IMG/VR virus record: IMGVR_UViG_3300046170_000519 | Location: 124,001 to 188,000 of that record | Source: a virus | Strand: one strand, 5' to 3' | Length of the DNA: 64,000 nucleotides | Part shown: positions 9,201 to 18,412 of the stretch, piece after piece | Position numbering within the stretch: the first letter of the stretch is position 1 | How the letters are laid out: every line of letters begins with the position of its first letter | Program-made: the position numbers and the translations under genes | Notes under the pieces: generated by a model | Database searches by the model: none | The model's input: only the letters and a program-made list of their open reading frames with translations | What the model was told of the DNA's origin: nothing

Positions 9201-12200
9201 GTCTGAGTCTCTGTCTCAGTCTCCGTCTCCGTCTCGGTCTCAGTCTCGGTCCCCGTCTTTGTCGCACTAAAAGTATTTGTTTGAGAATTTGTTTGCGTTG
9301 GAGTATAAGCTGTATTCGAAGGGGTTGCATCAGGCGTTTCTGTTGGGCATAAACCATCTGGACAAGTCTCATGCCCACAACACAAGCCATCAACGGAAGA
9401 GCAACGATAATCACAAAAACCAGCACAATCTCCTAAGTCACAAAGAGATGTACTTGATCTAGATTCTCCCTGAGGAAGATTATAGTAACAAGTCCAAAAA
9501 TCCCCTGGATTATCATGCCATTTATATGGACCTTCGCTGCATGGATTAGTATCATTTCTCTCGTAGACACTTTGAGCATTGCATGGATCTTCCCCATTAG
9601 CTCGCCTTGGCAGTTGACTGTTGTCAAGACCTTGGTAATCCATGTAATAACAACCTTGAGGTGGACCTGAGCATGTATAATCCCCTTCTGGGTCAGAATC
9701 ATTTGGGCAAGTTAGACACTTGGTACGCATGCTTCCATAAGAGACATCACAAGGATCATCACAACATTGACTTCTAAAGCATTGATCTAAATGATAAAGA
9801 GTACATTTTCTACAACGATCTCTGTAATAACACTCAGTAATTTTTAATGTAACACCTGATCTGTTGGTATATTCTTCTAAAAGATCTGGAAAATCAGGAT
9901 CAATAACTTCTCCGTAATTACAAGCTCTACCAAAAGGTAATCCACCGTCTTCATTTGGAATTCCATTAGGAGCTGTATCCCAGCATCTTTTTGGGGTTTT
10001 TGTAGGAGTATCAGGAATTGTTTTTGTTTTTGTTTCTGTAAATGGACCTGTGATTGTCCCTGTAGTTGTCTGGCTATCTGTATCTGTATCAGTTTCTGTA
10101 TCAGTTTCTGTATCAGTTCCTGTGTTAGTTTTTGATGGGGTTTTAGTTTTTGTTGGGGTTTTTGGTTTTGTAGAAGTTCCTGAGTAAGTAAATGAATATG
10201 TTTCAGTATTTGTGGCAGTAGCAGTTTCAGAAAAAGTAGGAGTTGAGCTATCAGAAGCAGTATCACTTTCTGGAGCTGTTGCAGTTTCTGGAACACTATC
10301 ACTCGGTGGACTGTCAGTTGCACATTCGACTCCACAACAACTCTCTTCACAATCATAATGTAATTGTGGATGAGTTGAGCCTTTAGGCAATTCAGCACCA
10401 CATGGAATTTCAGGAGGCAAATTGAAGCATGAATCCCCTAATTTAGTACACCATTTTTCATTGTATATACAAGTATCTTTTGAGCATTCACAACCCGCTT
10501 CTTCTACAGTCGCATCTCTACACTCAGCAAGAAATAAACATTCAGGCTTGTAGTTAGAAGCGCAAGGGTCATTACAGCATTTAGTGGGTGATGCTGTGAT
10601 TGTGGGTGTTGATGTATGTGAACCCGTCTCTGTGATCGTATTAGAAAATGTATAAGTTTCCGAAGTTGTGATCGTATTAGAAAATGTATAAGTTTCCGAA
10701 GTCGTATCTGTATAGGTTTCTGTACCTGTTTCTGTGTACGTTACTGTTCCTGAGTAACTAGGTGTTGGGGTCGCTTCACAGTCATCACAATCACTATATG
10801 TATTTGATTCTTGTATCGCAGCTAATAATCCATCGGGTGGCGAATCTACTGGAGCACTACCACAAGTTAATGCATCGTTGTAGCTAACATATATACAGCA
10901 ATCTCCAAGTTTATAAACTCCCGTTTGAAGTATAGAAGGAAGGCAAAAATTAGAGCTTTCAATTATATAAGGATTGTCACAGCCGTAGTAACAAGGATAA
11001 AAATCATGAACATAACCAGTACTTGTTTCTGTGGGAGTAGATGTATGTGAGGCTGTGCTTGAGTAAGTTTTTGTATATGAAGCTGTATATGTTTGCGAAG
11101 ATGAACTCGTATGCGATGAAGTATAAGTATCAGTTGCCGAACCTGTTTCAGTAAAGGTAGATGTTGGGCATTTTGCATCATTTTCACATTTTTCACAACA
11201 ACATTCACAAGAATACGTGCCACAATTGTCAGCATCTGAATAAAGAGGTAAATTACTTCCAGGAGTATAAAGATAACAGCCCGAACAATTACATGTTTCA
11301 GTGTAGCTGGTAGTGATTGTAGCAGTTCTTGTTAAGGTGTTTGTTTGGGTCTGTGTCTGAGTTTGTGTCTGAGTCTGTGTCTTAGTTGGTGTCTGAGTTT
11401 TTGTCTTAGTTTGTGTTTTTGTACTAGTCTGGGTTTTGGTTTTAGTTGCTGTTTTTGACGGTGTTTCTGTTGGCGGTAAAGATGGAGTTCTGGTGGGGCA
11501 TACGCAATCACCATTATTTAAACCAGCTCCATTTGTTGCTCCAGAGTTATTAGTAGCACAATTTTGTTGATCTACACAAACCCAGTCCAGACATGTTGAT
11601 CCATCAGGAGCTAAACCTCCACCTTCTCTAGTGTAATCATCATTGTTGGATTTTATTTTATATCCAAGACTTTCTCCTGTGCAGCGATCAAAGAATTCAA
11701 GACATCCTGTCTCACATGGACAGCAATGATCGCAATGATGATTGTTGTTATCGCAATCTGTTTGAGTGCATTCCTGTAATGTAGCCGCAGAGCGACAGAA
11801 AGTATTTGTGTAGGTAGGAGTGAAACTTTGAGTTTTAGTAAATGAGCCTGTTTCTGTTTTGGTGTTTGTAAAGGATCCTGTTTCTGTTGTAGTCTGAGTC
11901 TGAGTTTCGGTTTGTGTTTTTGTGCGTGTTTGTGTGTCTGTTTCAGTAAAGGTAGATGTTGGGCATTTTGCATCATTTTCACATTTTTCACAACAACATT
12001 CACAAGAATACGTGCCACAATTGTCAGCATCTGAATAAAGAGGTAAATTACTTCCAGGAGTATAAAGATAACAGCCCGAACAATTACATGTTTCAGTGTA
12101 GCTGGTAGTGATTGTAGCAGTTTGTGTTAAGGTGTTTGTGCTTGTTAAAGTTTCGGTTCTCGTTTGTGTGAAAGATCCTGTTTCTGTTTGAGTAAAAGAA

Positions 12201-15200
12201 CCTGTTTCTGTTTGAGTTTGTGTTTTAGATGGGGTTTTAGTTCGAATCGTTTTCGTAGGTGATGGTGGCAACGATGGAGTTCTGGTGGGGCATACGCAAT
12301 CACCATTATTTAAACCAGCTCCATTTGTTGCTCCAGAGTTATTAGTAGCACAATTTTGTTGATCTACACAAACCCAGTCCAAGCATGTTGATCCATCAGG
12401 AGCTAAACCTCCACCTTCTATGGTATAGTCATCATTGTTGGATTTTATTTTATATCCAAGACTTTCTCCTGTGCAGCGATCAAAGAATTCAAGACATCCA
12501 CTCTCACATGGACAGCAATGATCGCAATGATGATTGTTGTTATCGCAATCCGTGGAGTTGCATTCTTGACCAGTAGAAGCATCAAGACAGCGAGTGTCTG
12601 TATAAGTGAATGTAGTTGTTTCAGTTTCTGTGTTTGTTTTTGTAGGAGTAAGCTTTGTTTTTGTTGTTGTACTTGTTTTTGTGGGTGTAAACTTTGTTTC
12701 TGTTTCTGTGTTTGTTTTTGTAGGAGTAAGCTTTGTTTCTGTAGGACTAAGCTTTGTTTCTGTAGGAGTAGGAGTAAACTTTGTTTCTGTTTCTGTGTTT
12801 GTTTTTGTAGGAGTAAGCTTTGTTTCTGTAGGAGTAGGAGTAAACTTTGTTTCTGTTTCTGTGTTTGTTTTTGTAGGAGTAAGCTTTGTTTCTGTAGGAG
12901 TAGGAGTAAACTTTGTTTCTGTTTCTGTGTTTGTTTTTGTAGGAGTAAGCTTTGTTTCTGTAGGAGTAGGAGTAAACTTTGTTTCAGTTTCTGTGTTTGT
13001 TTTTGTAGGAGTAAGCTTTGTTTCTGTAGGAGTAAGTTTTGTTCCTGTAGGAGTAGGAGTGAGTTTCGTTTTTGTTGCTGTGCTTGTTTTTGTAGGTGTA
13101 AGGATTGTTCCTGTAGGACTTGCTTTTGTCTGAGTTGGTGTCGCTACAGTAGGTGTTAAACAAACACCATTTATGTCAAGATGGCAATCGTCACTTATTA
13201 CTCCACCTGGGGCATTAGCTATATCATTGAAGGTACAACCTTCTGGAGGTATACAAACAGCTGGTTGATTAAATGTTCCAGCAAAACATGGGTGAGCTGA
13301 AATCGTAGGATCTGTATTACAAAATCCTGATACAGTACAAGGGCATTCACAACCACTATTAGGTTCGTCGCAATATATACAATCTATATACTCGCATGTT
13401 CCTGCATAATTTTGACCTGGATTACTAAAGTTACAAGCCATAGGATCATGGCAAACACCTGTTGGCGTAATTGTTTTTGTCGGAGTACCTTTTGTTTGTG
13501 TCGGACTTAGTTTTGTTTCAGTGGATGTTGAGGTTAATGGAGGTGTTGATGTTAGTGTTTTTGGCAACGATGGGGTTCTGGTGGGGCATACGCAATCACC
13601 GTTATTTAAACCAGCTCCATTTGTTACTCCAGAGTTATTAGTAGCACAATTTTGTTGATCTACACAAACCCAGTCCAAGCATGTTGATCCATCAGGAGCT
13701 AAACCTCCACCTTCTATGGTATAGTCATCATTGTTGGATTTTATTTTATATCCAAGACTTTCTCCTGTGCAGCGATCAAAGAATTCAAGACATCCACTCT
13801 CACATGGACAGCAATGATTGCAATGATGGTTATTATTCTGGCAATCTATGAAAGTGCATTCTTGCAATGTAGCAGCAGAACGACAGAAGGTATTTGTATA
13901 AGTGGGTGTTTTAGTCTCAGTATTTGTTTGAGTTTGTGTTGCTGTTTGCGTCTGAGTTTTTGTTGCTGTTTTTGTTTGTGTACTAGTTTGAGTTTTTGTA
14001 CTTGTTTTTGTTGGAGTTCTTTCTGTTTCAGTGAAGGTGGATGTTGGGCATTTTGCATCATTTTCACATTTTTGACAACAACATTGACAATCGTAGGAAC
14101 CGCAATTGTCGGCATCTGAGAAAAGAGGAAAGGCACTACCAGAACTAGAAAGGTAACAACCCGAACAATTACATGTTTCAGTGTAGCTGGTAGTAATTGT
14201 AGCAGTTCTTGTTAAGGTTTCTGTGTTAGTTAAAGTTTCTGTGTTAGTTAAAGTTTCTGTATTGCTCGGAGTTTCTGAAGGGGTTTTAGTAGGTGTTGAG
14301 GTTAATGGAGGTGTTAGTGTTGGTGTTTTTGGTAAAGATGGAGTATTGGTTGGACATGTGCAAGAGCCATTATTTAAACCAGCCCCATTTGTTGTTCCAG
14401 AGCTATTGGTAACACAATTTTGTTGATCTACACAAACCCAGTCCAAGCATGTTGATCCATCATTGCCTGAACCTCCACCTTCTATGGTATAGTCATCATT
14501 GTTGGATTTTATTTTATATCCAAGACTTTCTCCTGTGCAGCGATCAAAGAATTCAAGACATCCACTCTCACATGGACAGCAATGATCGCAATGATGGTTA
14601 TTATTCTGGCAATCTATGACAGTGCATGTTTGACCAGTAGAGGCATCAACACAAGGAGTCTCTGTTTTAGTTGGACTGCTCGTTTCAGTTTGCACGGTTT
14701 CTGTAGGAGCAGTATTACTTGAAGTAGGCTCAATAGTATTTGAAGGTGTAGCTACTGTAGCGGTTGGGCAGGGAAGATTGCAGTAAATCTCTACATGGCA
14801 TAGAGCGTCACGGTCATAATTACAATCCAATGGATCCATGCAAGCACCTTTGTTAATACAAAGATTGGTATCATGACACCATCCAGGTTGTGAACCAAAT
14901 ACGCTCGCTCTAGGATCATACTCACAATATTGAGCGTAACCACATGCATACTCACAACTAGGAGTTGGTGTTAAATCTGGAGTGTTTGTGTATGTATGAA
15001 CCGTATCTGTATGAACCGTATCTGTATGAACCGTATCTGTATGAACCGTATCTGTATGAACCGTATCTGTATGAACCGTATCTGTATAAGCTGTATTTGA
15101 AGGAGTCAACCTCGTTCCTGTGGGAGTAAGCTTTGTTCCTGTAGGAGTAGGAGTGAGCTTTGTTCCTGTAGCAGTTACAACCGTATCTGTATGAGCTGTA

Positions 15201-18200
15201 TCTGTATGAACCGTATCTGTATGAACCGTATCTGTATGAACCGTATCTGTATGAACCGTATCTGTATGAACCGTATCTGTATAAGCTGTATTTGAAGGAG
15301 TCAACCTCGTTCCTGTGGGAGTAAGCTTTGTTCCTGTAGGAGTAGGAGTGAGCTTTGTTCCTGTAGCAGTTACAACCGTATCTGTATGAGCTGTATCTGT
15401 ATGAGCGGTATCTGAATGCGGTGTATCTGAATGCGGTGTATCTGAATGCGGTGTATCTGATGGATTAGGGCTATATGTAGGAAGAGGACTATCGGTAGGA
15501 AGAGGGCTATCGGTTCGGCAGCTAATATATTCACAACTTCCATCGTCACAATTTGCCCAAGAGCTATAATTGCAAGCCGATTGATCTGTGCAACCTTTAT
15601 TTCTAAGACCGCTACAAAGATCTGGGTCATGGCAACCCGCATCTGGATCGAAGCTACAATCTGCAGCAGATTTACAACCAAAATTTCCTGAACAACAACC
15701 ATCACATTGACAATCAGCATCAGGATCATAATTACAATAGCCTGGATTTTGACAACCAATAACACCTTGACCGCAGTTACCCTGAGAATCTTTACAGCAA
15801 ATATTGTCTAAACGACCTCCAGAACAACATTCGCTTTCATCATGACAAACTCCTGTTGGATCTCCTGTATAAAAAAGGCAATCGTTTTGATTTAAACACG
15901 CGAATTGAATGCAGTAAGTTGGGGATAAAGTTGGAGTTTTGTCTGGAGAAGGTGAGCTTGTTAAAGTTAACGGAGGTGTGTTAGTGTTTGTTGGACAAAT
16001 AGTACCAATGCAGAGATTTTCTAAATGACATATCGCAGATCTATCATAATTGCAATCCCCTAATGTTTGGCATCCCCCGCTATGACCGCTACATAAAGTA
16101 TTGTCAGCGCATTTTGTTGGGTCATCATCATAATAGCAATCGGTCGCTATCTTACAAACATAACCTTCGCAACAAGGAGCTTCAGCAGGACCAGTTCTGT
16201 GTTTACAGCATGTTGTAAGATCATCACAATCTGAACCATCAAAAGCTGGATCAAAAGGATCTGGGCAGCCGTAAAGATAACATGTTTCAGTATTTGTTAC
16301 TGGCGGAGTCTCTGTTTCTGTAGCAGGTGGGGTTTGTGTTGGAATAGTCGCTGTAGGAACAGGGACAGTATCTGTTGGGCAAGGTTGACAACCCCCAGTT
16401 AAGCAAGCTACATTACTATTTCCAAGATGATTTAAACACTCATTGCTAGGCGAAATGACATCATTGCATGCAAACTGTGGATGCCTAGCAGCTAAGGCAC
16501 CATTAGGACACCAACAGTATTCGTTAGTCTTGGCACAATCTTTTGGTGGGGTAGCTCCGTAATTAACATCACAAGGGTCATCACAACTGCAGGTAGAATC
16601 ATTTCTTTTAAATTCTGGATCCCCTATTTCTCGACATACACCGCAAGCATCAATGTAGTAGCATTTATCGTTTTGAACCCCTGTAGAGGTAAAACTACAA
16701 CTATGAGATGTATCTGGACAAGGCTGAAAAGTAGCTTCAACGCCAGTACCCGCTCCATAAACATAAGGGTCATCACAATCAGGAACACATGTTCTTGATG
16801 GAGTAACAGGTGGAGATGGAGTGTCTGCAGTAGGGCTGATTGTGTTTGTAACAGCAGGTGTGTCTGTTGGGCAAAGCTCTGGTTGAGGTGGACATCTACC
16901 CTCGCAATCAGGCTCTCCTTCGCATTTATCAGCATCCATTTTACACGCTGTTGGGTCGTAGTTACAATCACCTTGCAATAAACATCCCCCTTCCCTACCT
17001 GAGCAAAGGGAATCAGTGTCGCAACCTCTGTTCGGATCGAAATTACAATCTTTAGGATCTGGGCAACCTCTGTAAGTTCCTGAACATTTACTTGGATCAC
17101 TGCAAGGAGCATTAGGGTTAAAGTTACAATCATTAGCGTCTTTACAATCGCATTGATTTGGGCAATCCGAGCAAGATAAACTATATCCAGCTTGATAATT
17201 ATCAAAATTAGGTGGACCATAATTTTGGCCTGTCCATCGAGTTTCACAAAAACAACCCACATATGAAACAGCAAGTTCACAAGTTCCGTCTCCTAGAGCT
17301 GTAATTCCAGTAACTCCAGTAGTATAAATTCTTGGACCCGTAGACTGTCCTGTAATCGTATCGCAAGTGTAAACCGCTATACAAGGACCTGCTGTACATG
17401 TCTGAGTTTCTGTTCCACTATTTGTAGAGGTATCTGTATGAGCCGTATCTGTATGAGCCGTATCTGTATGAGCCGTATCTGTATGAGCCGTATCTGTATG
17501 AGCCGTATCTGTATGAGCCGTATCTGTATGAGCCGTATCTGTATGAGCCGTATCTGTATGAGCCGTATCTGTATGAGCCGTATCTGTATGAGCCGTATCT
17601 GTATGAGCCGTATCTGTATGAGCCGTATCTGTATGAGCCGTATCTGTATGAGCCGTATCTGTATGAGCCGTATCTGTATGAGCTGTATCTGTATGAGCTG
17701 TATCTGTATGAGCCGTATCTGTATGAGCCGTATCTGTATGAGCCGTATCTGTATGAGCCGTATCTGTATGAGCCGTATCTGTATGAGCCGTATCTGTATG
17801 AGCCGTATCTGTATGAGCTGTATCTGTATGAGCTGTATCTGTATGAGCCGTATCTGTGTAAACTAATGTTGGTGTAAGTGGAGGAGAATAGGTAGAAGTA
17901 TTACAATCGTATTCACATCCATCGACGCAGCTCGCTGATAAAGACATATCTTTATTAGTTTCATAATTGCAAGCATTAGGATCATTACACACGTCATTTT
18001 GACTACAAAGAGCGAGATTAACACAAGCTGGAGCTATTCCATCTTGAAAATCTGCAGAGCAGTAAGAAGTACTACCCGAAAGGTCATCGCCGCATGCATA
18101 ATCTTCACAACTACATTGAAATCCGTCATCGATTGTAGCATCAGGGTCATAATTTCCATAAGACCCATCATATAAAACATCCATGCAACCTAGTATTCCT

Positions 18201-18409
18201 GTAGGCGTCGGTTGAGGAGATGTAGTGTTACTAGGAGTGGGATTAACTGAAGCAGAAGATTGTTCTGTAAAATAAATTTTCGCCCCTTGTTTTAAATTAG
18301 AATCAAAAATATTATTATAAACTAATAATTTATTAATAGATATTCCATAGCTATCAGAAATACTCTTTAAAGTATCTGATTTTGAAACAATATGGAATTT
18401 ATTATTCAT
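6263..18409 (-). CDS. Giant virion protein: LysM, Cys-rich modules on Thr-rich linkers, cupredoxin-like domain, C-terminal serine protease
   Basis: 4048 residues. An N-terminal LysM-type peptidoglycan-binding domain (about 4-48) begins FHIVSKSDTLKSISD. Many Cys-rich modules follow, of the 'DP.xCNYDPxA..DDGSCEY' kind and longer HHCDHCCPC forms. They are joined by Thr linkers: TDTAH (about 183-327), TDTVH, TPTETKLTPTKT and TETQTQ. Residues about 3266-3425 form a beta domain ending YNCFNHGYMGG, a C-x3-H-x2-M arrangement as in cupredoxins. The C-terminus (about 3570-4030) is trypsin-like, with His3619 in TNNHVI, Asp3663 in NSDFAF and Ser3971 in SGDSGSLL; a 'KSGRTTGST' strand is also present. A cell-wall-binding, proteolytic fibre or tail protein is inferred. 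The gene lies 3 nt after the 546-residue gene and is likely co-transcribed with it. Internal repeats could cause assembly error, but the frame is intact throughout. Confidence 0.85.
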   Translation of the reverse strand: MNNKFHIVSKSDTLKSISDSYGISINKLLVYNNIFDSNLKQGAKIYFTEQSSASVNPTPSNTTSPQPTPTGILGCMDVLYDGSYGNYDPDATIDDGFQCSCEDYACGDDLSGSTSYCSADFQDGIAPACVNLALCSQNDVCNDPNACNYETNKDMSLSASCVDGCEYDCNTSTYSPPLTPTLVYTDTAHTDTAHTDTAHTDTAHTDTAHTDTAHTDTAHTDTAHTDTAHTDTAHTDTAHTDTAHTDTAHTDTAHTDTAHTDTAHTDTAHTDTAHTDTAHTDTAHTDTAHTDTAHTDTAHTDTAHTDTAHTDTAHTDTAHTDTAHTDTSTNSGTETQTCTAGPCIAVYTCDTITGQSTGPRIYTTGVTGITALGDGTCELAVSYVGCFCETRWTGQNYGPPNFDNYQAGYSLSCSDCPNQCDCKDANDCNFNPNAPCSDPSKCSGTYRGCPDPKDCNFDPNRGCDTDSLCSGREGGCLLQGDCNYDPTACKMDADKCEGEPDCEGRCPPQPELCPTDTPAVTNTISPTADTPSPPVTPSRTCVPDCDDPYVYGAGTGVEATFQPCPDTSHSCSFTSTGVQNDKCYYIDACGVCREIGDPEFKRNDSTCSCDDPCDVNYGATPPKDCAKTNEYCWCPNGALAARHPQFACNDVISPSNECLNHLGNSNVACLTGGCQPCPTDTVPVPTATIPTQTPPATETETPPVTNTETCYLYGCPDPFDPAFDGSDCDDLTTCCKHRTGPAEAPCCEGYVCKIATDCYYDDDPTKCADNTLCSGHSGGCQTLGDCNYDRSAICHLENLCIGTICPTNTNTPPLTLTSSPSPDKTPTLSPTYCIQFACLNQNDCLFYTGDPTGVCHDESECCSGGRLDNICCKDSQGNCGQGVIGCQNPGYCNYDPDADCQCDGCCSGNFGCKSAADCSFDPDAGCHDPDLCSGLRNKGCTDQSACNYSSWANCDDGSCEYISCRTDSPLPTDSPLPTYSPNPSDTPHSDTPHSDTPHSDTAHTDTAHTDTVVTATGTKLTPTPTGTKLTPTGTRLTPSNTAYTDTVHTDTVHTDTVHTDTVHTDTVHTDTAHTDTVVTATGTKLTPTPTGTKLTPTGTRLTPSNTAYTDTVHTDTVHTDTVHTDTVHTDTVHTDTVHTYTNTPDLTPTPSCEYACGYAQYCEYDPRASVFGSQPGWCHDTNLCINKGACMDPLDCNYDRDALCHVEIYCNLPCPTATVATPSNTIEPTSSNTAPTETVQTETSSPTKTETPCVDASTGQTCTVIDCQNNNHHCDHCCPCESGCLEFFDRCTGESLGYKIKSNNDDYTIEGGGSGNDGSTCLDWVCVDQQNCVTNSSGTTNGAGLNNGSCTCPTNTPSLPKTPTLTPPLTSTPTKTPSETPSNTETLTNTETLTNTETLTRTATITTSYTETCNCSGCYLSSSGSAFPLFSDADNCGSYDCQCCCQKCENDAKCPTSTFTETERTPTKTSTKTQTSTQTKTATKTQTQTATQTQTNTETKTPTYTNTFCRSAATLQECTFIDCQNNNHHCNHCCPCESGCLEFFDRCTGESLGYKIKSNNDDYTIEGGGLAPDGSTCLDWVCVDQQNCATNNSGVTNGAGLNNGDCVCPTRTPSLPKTLTSTPPLTSTSTETKLSPTQTKGTPTKTITPTGVCHDPMACNFSNPGQNYAGTCEYIDCIYCDEPNSGCECPCTVSGFCNTDPTISAHPCFAGTFNQPAVCIPPEGCTFNDIANAPGGVISDDCHLDINGVCLTPTVATPTQTKASPTGTILTPTKTSTATKTKLTPTPTGTKLTPTETKLTPTKTNTETETKFTPTPTETKLTPTKTNTETETKFTPTPTETKLTPTKTNTETETKFTPTPTETKLTPTKTNTETETKFTPTPTETKLSPTETKLTPTKTNTETETKFTPTKTSTTTKTKLTPTKTNTETETTTFTYTDTRCLDASTGQECNSTDCDNNNHHCDHCCPCESGCLEFFDRCTGESLGYKIKSNNDDYTIEGGGLAPDGSTCLDWVCVDQQNCATNNSGATNGAGLNNGDCVCPTRTPSLPPSPTKTIRTKTPSKTQTQTETGSFTQTETGSFTQTRTETLTSTNTLTQTATITTSYTETCNCSGCYLYTPGSNLPLYSDADNCGTYSCECCCEKCENDAKCPTSTFTETDTQTRTKTQTETQTQTTTETGSFTNTKTETGSFTKTQSFTPTYTNTFCRSAATLQECTQTDCDNNNHHCDHCCPCETGCLEFFDRCTGESLGYKIKSNNDDYTREGGGLAPDGSTCLDWVCVDQQNCATNNSGATNGAGLNNGDCVCPTRTPSLPPTETPSKTATKTKTQTSTKTQTKTKTQTPTKTQTQTQTQTQTQTNTLTRTATITTSYTETCNCSGCYLYTPGSNLPLYSDADNCGTYSCECCCEKCENDAKCPTSTFTETGSATDTYTSSHTSSSSQTYTASYTKTYSSTASHTSTPTETSTGYVHDFYPCYYGCDNPYIIESSNFCLPSILQTGVYKLGDCCIYVSYNDALTCGSAPVDSPPDGLLAAIQESNTYSDCDDCEATPTPSYSGTVTYTETGTETYTDTTSETYTFSNTITTSETYTFSNTITETGSHTSTPTITASPTKCCNDPCASNYKPECLFLAECRDATVEEAGCECSKDTCIYNEKWCTKLGDSCFNLPPEIPCGAELPKGSTHPQLHYDCEESCCGVECATDSPPSDSVPETATAPESDTASDSSTPTFSETATATNTETYSFTYSGTSTKPKTPTKTKTPSKTNTGTDTETDTETDTDTDSQTTTGTITGPFTETKTKTIPDTPTKTPKRCWDTAPNGIPNEDGGLPFGRACNYGEVIDPDFPDLLEEYTNRSGVTLKITECYYRDRCRKCTLYHLDQCFRSQCCDDPCDVSYGSMRTKCLTCPNDSDPEGDYTCSGPPQGCYYMDYQGLDNSQLPRRANGEDPCNAQSVYERNDTNPCSEGPYKWHDNPGDFWTCYYNLPQGESRSSTSLCDLGDCAGFCDYRCSSVDGLCCGHETCPDGLCPTETPDATPSNTAYTPTQTNSQTNTFSATKTGTETETETETETETETQTNTPTLTVRTETGTKTENPLRGTPTETAPFTDRVELPPTQTVPSSTNTQPVPSLTNTQPPTATIIENPTPTETQTETGTQTQTETGTQTQTETGTQTQTETQTQTETETQTETGSYTITETGSFTKTQSATYTQTETGSFTHTKTKSPYFLPLPTITPSFGLIIPITPSQTSLDDTINCNHCIPPTLSITPTSSGENCDFENFDDCSLCPPRPTGKTLEKIVIPESSDSIIYNDKCFRSTGQYVQCLIPSSKGNNTFSIDGSSRIIFNGVDYDNHSFIGIGLGTYIIENVPQIHALGFVADSSVLEVTGSNSAGTKVVDGLNIEHFYGNITLNVKGDIDTVSYNCFNHGYMGGLKRLTYAQLCQDSFDLSYYDGFIDCESCNSFLLESSSSSDFNSSNNFKNISQAMNFSSTQFLLQKNNVESVFVSTKIIDGVDSHQECIAVGVSKKVGKSLLKKEDLIPSSIEGFKTDVVEVPKMFAFGACGEKVNGLSPSKKSIHGCPQNSYDSDKKPYKCIPGGVSIGVANDYSAGTLGFSALNKDQELVCVTNNHVIGSQVYDPKTEPPISYNVSYENGFIFEDISGDSFKNPAFDNSDFAFIEAGRKYIFKGLNLDSSPFCLTYSDLSNLTSIYSKVETNVSIFKNDGTLIYKNGKSKNNSFRFYPILMSDEYMEFSYQTSDETFKKIYYTSWSSKPSNQPLNVLFFGVPFCCSTDERGNGDSEYHSGTLSDFHKNLLDLEISSPSFLDQNTVLGAGSVNIGSTNYIEPLFFPHPFNKTSYGNHGFQPINTVDAASINFGASVFPSSSIIDLTNNTPSFSDAKVGDFVFKSGRTTGSTTENSFTEHPSIISDSWMGYVYYCSDRILDPSTGSIKVVPSMQHKAIFTDCLYYRGKGENIYFSDSGDSGSLLMKKDGDSLKGCGLHFAGFNDGVYSHGLANKIGNVFNSLDLTVWNGELNILYGTPEHEEYSKNGFIDICGKTYK
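11470..14640 (-). repeat. Fourfold-duplicated Cys-rich module inside the giant gene
   Basis: A module of about 100 codons (NNNHHCDHCCPCESGC ... YKIKSNNDDYT ... CLDWVCVDQQNC ... CPTRTPSLP) occurs four times at roughly 11.47-11.79, 12.27-12.60, 13.56-13.87 and 14.33-14.64 kb, nearly identical at base level. A second module (ETCNCSGCYL ... SDADNCG ... CENDAKCPTSTFTET) occurs three times between them. Alternation of the two suggests unit duplication of an A-B pair. Confidence 0.85.
14990..15405 (-). repeat. TDTVH 15-bp repeats inside a 195-bp tandem duplication
   Basis: Two blocks of 15-bp units encoding TDTVH are each followed by the same linker encoding TGTKLTPTPTGTKLTPT. The copies lie exactly 195 bp apart (for example ctgtatttga at 15091 and 15286), which keeps the frame. 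Confidence 0.85.
17430..17849 (-). repeat. 28-unit 15-bp tandem repeat encoding TDTAH
   Basis: About 28 head-to-tail copies of gtatctgtatgagcc (plus strand) encode (TDTAH)n. A few units differ only by a synonymous change (gcc to gct, Thr ACG to ACA). The array is flanked by degenerate units and keeps frame. Copy number is probably variable. Confidence 0.95.
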
Positions 18410-18412
18410 TAA

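Noticed and set aside
9184-12030. Several minus-strand ORFs of 60-174 codons inside the 4048-codon gene
   Set aside because: Shadow frames of Cys/Thr repeat DNA with Leu/Gln/Arg-rich products and no independent signals.
17430-17849. CRISPR array
   Set aside because: Units are contiguous 15-bp coding repeats with no spacers and no cas genes.
17438-17866. Plus-strand 142-aa ORF of MSRIC repeats
   Set aside because: Antisense reading of the TDTAH tandem repeat.
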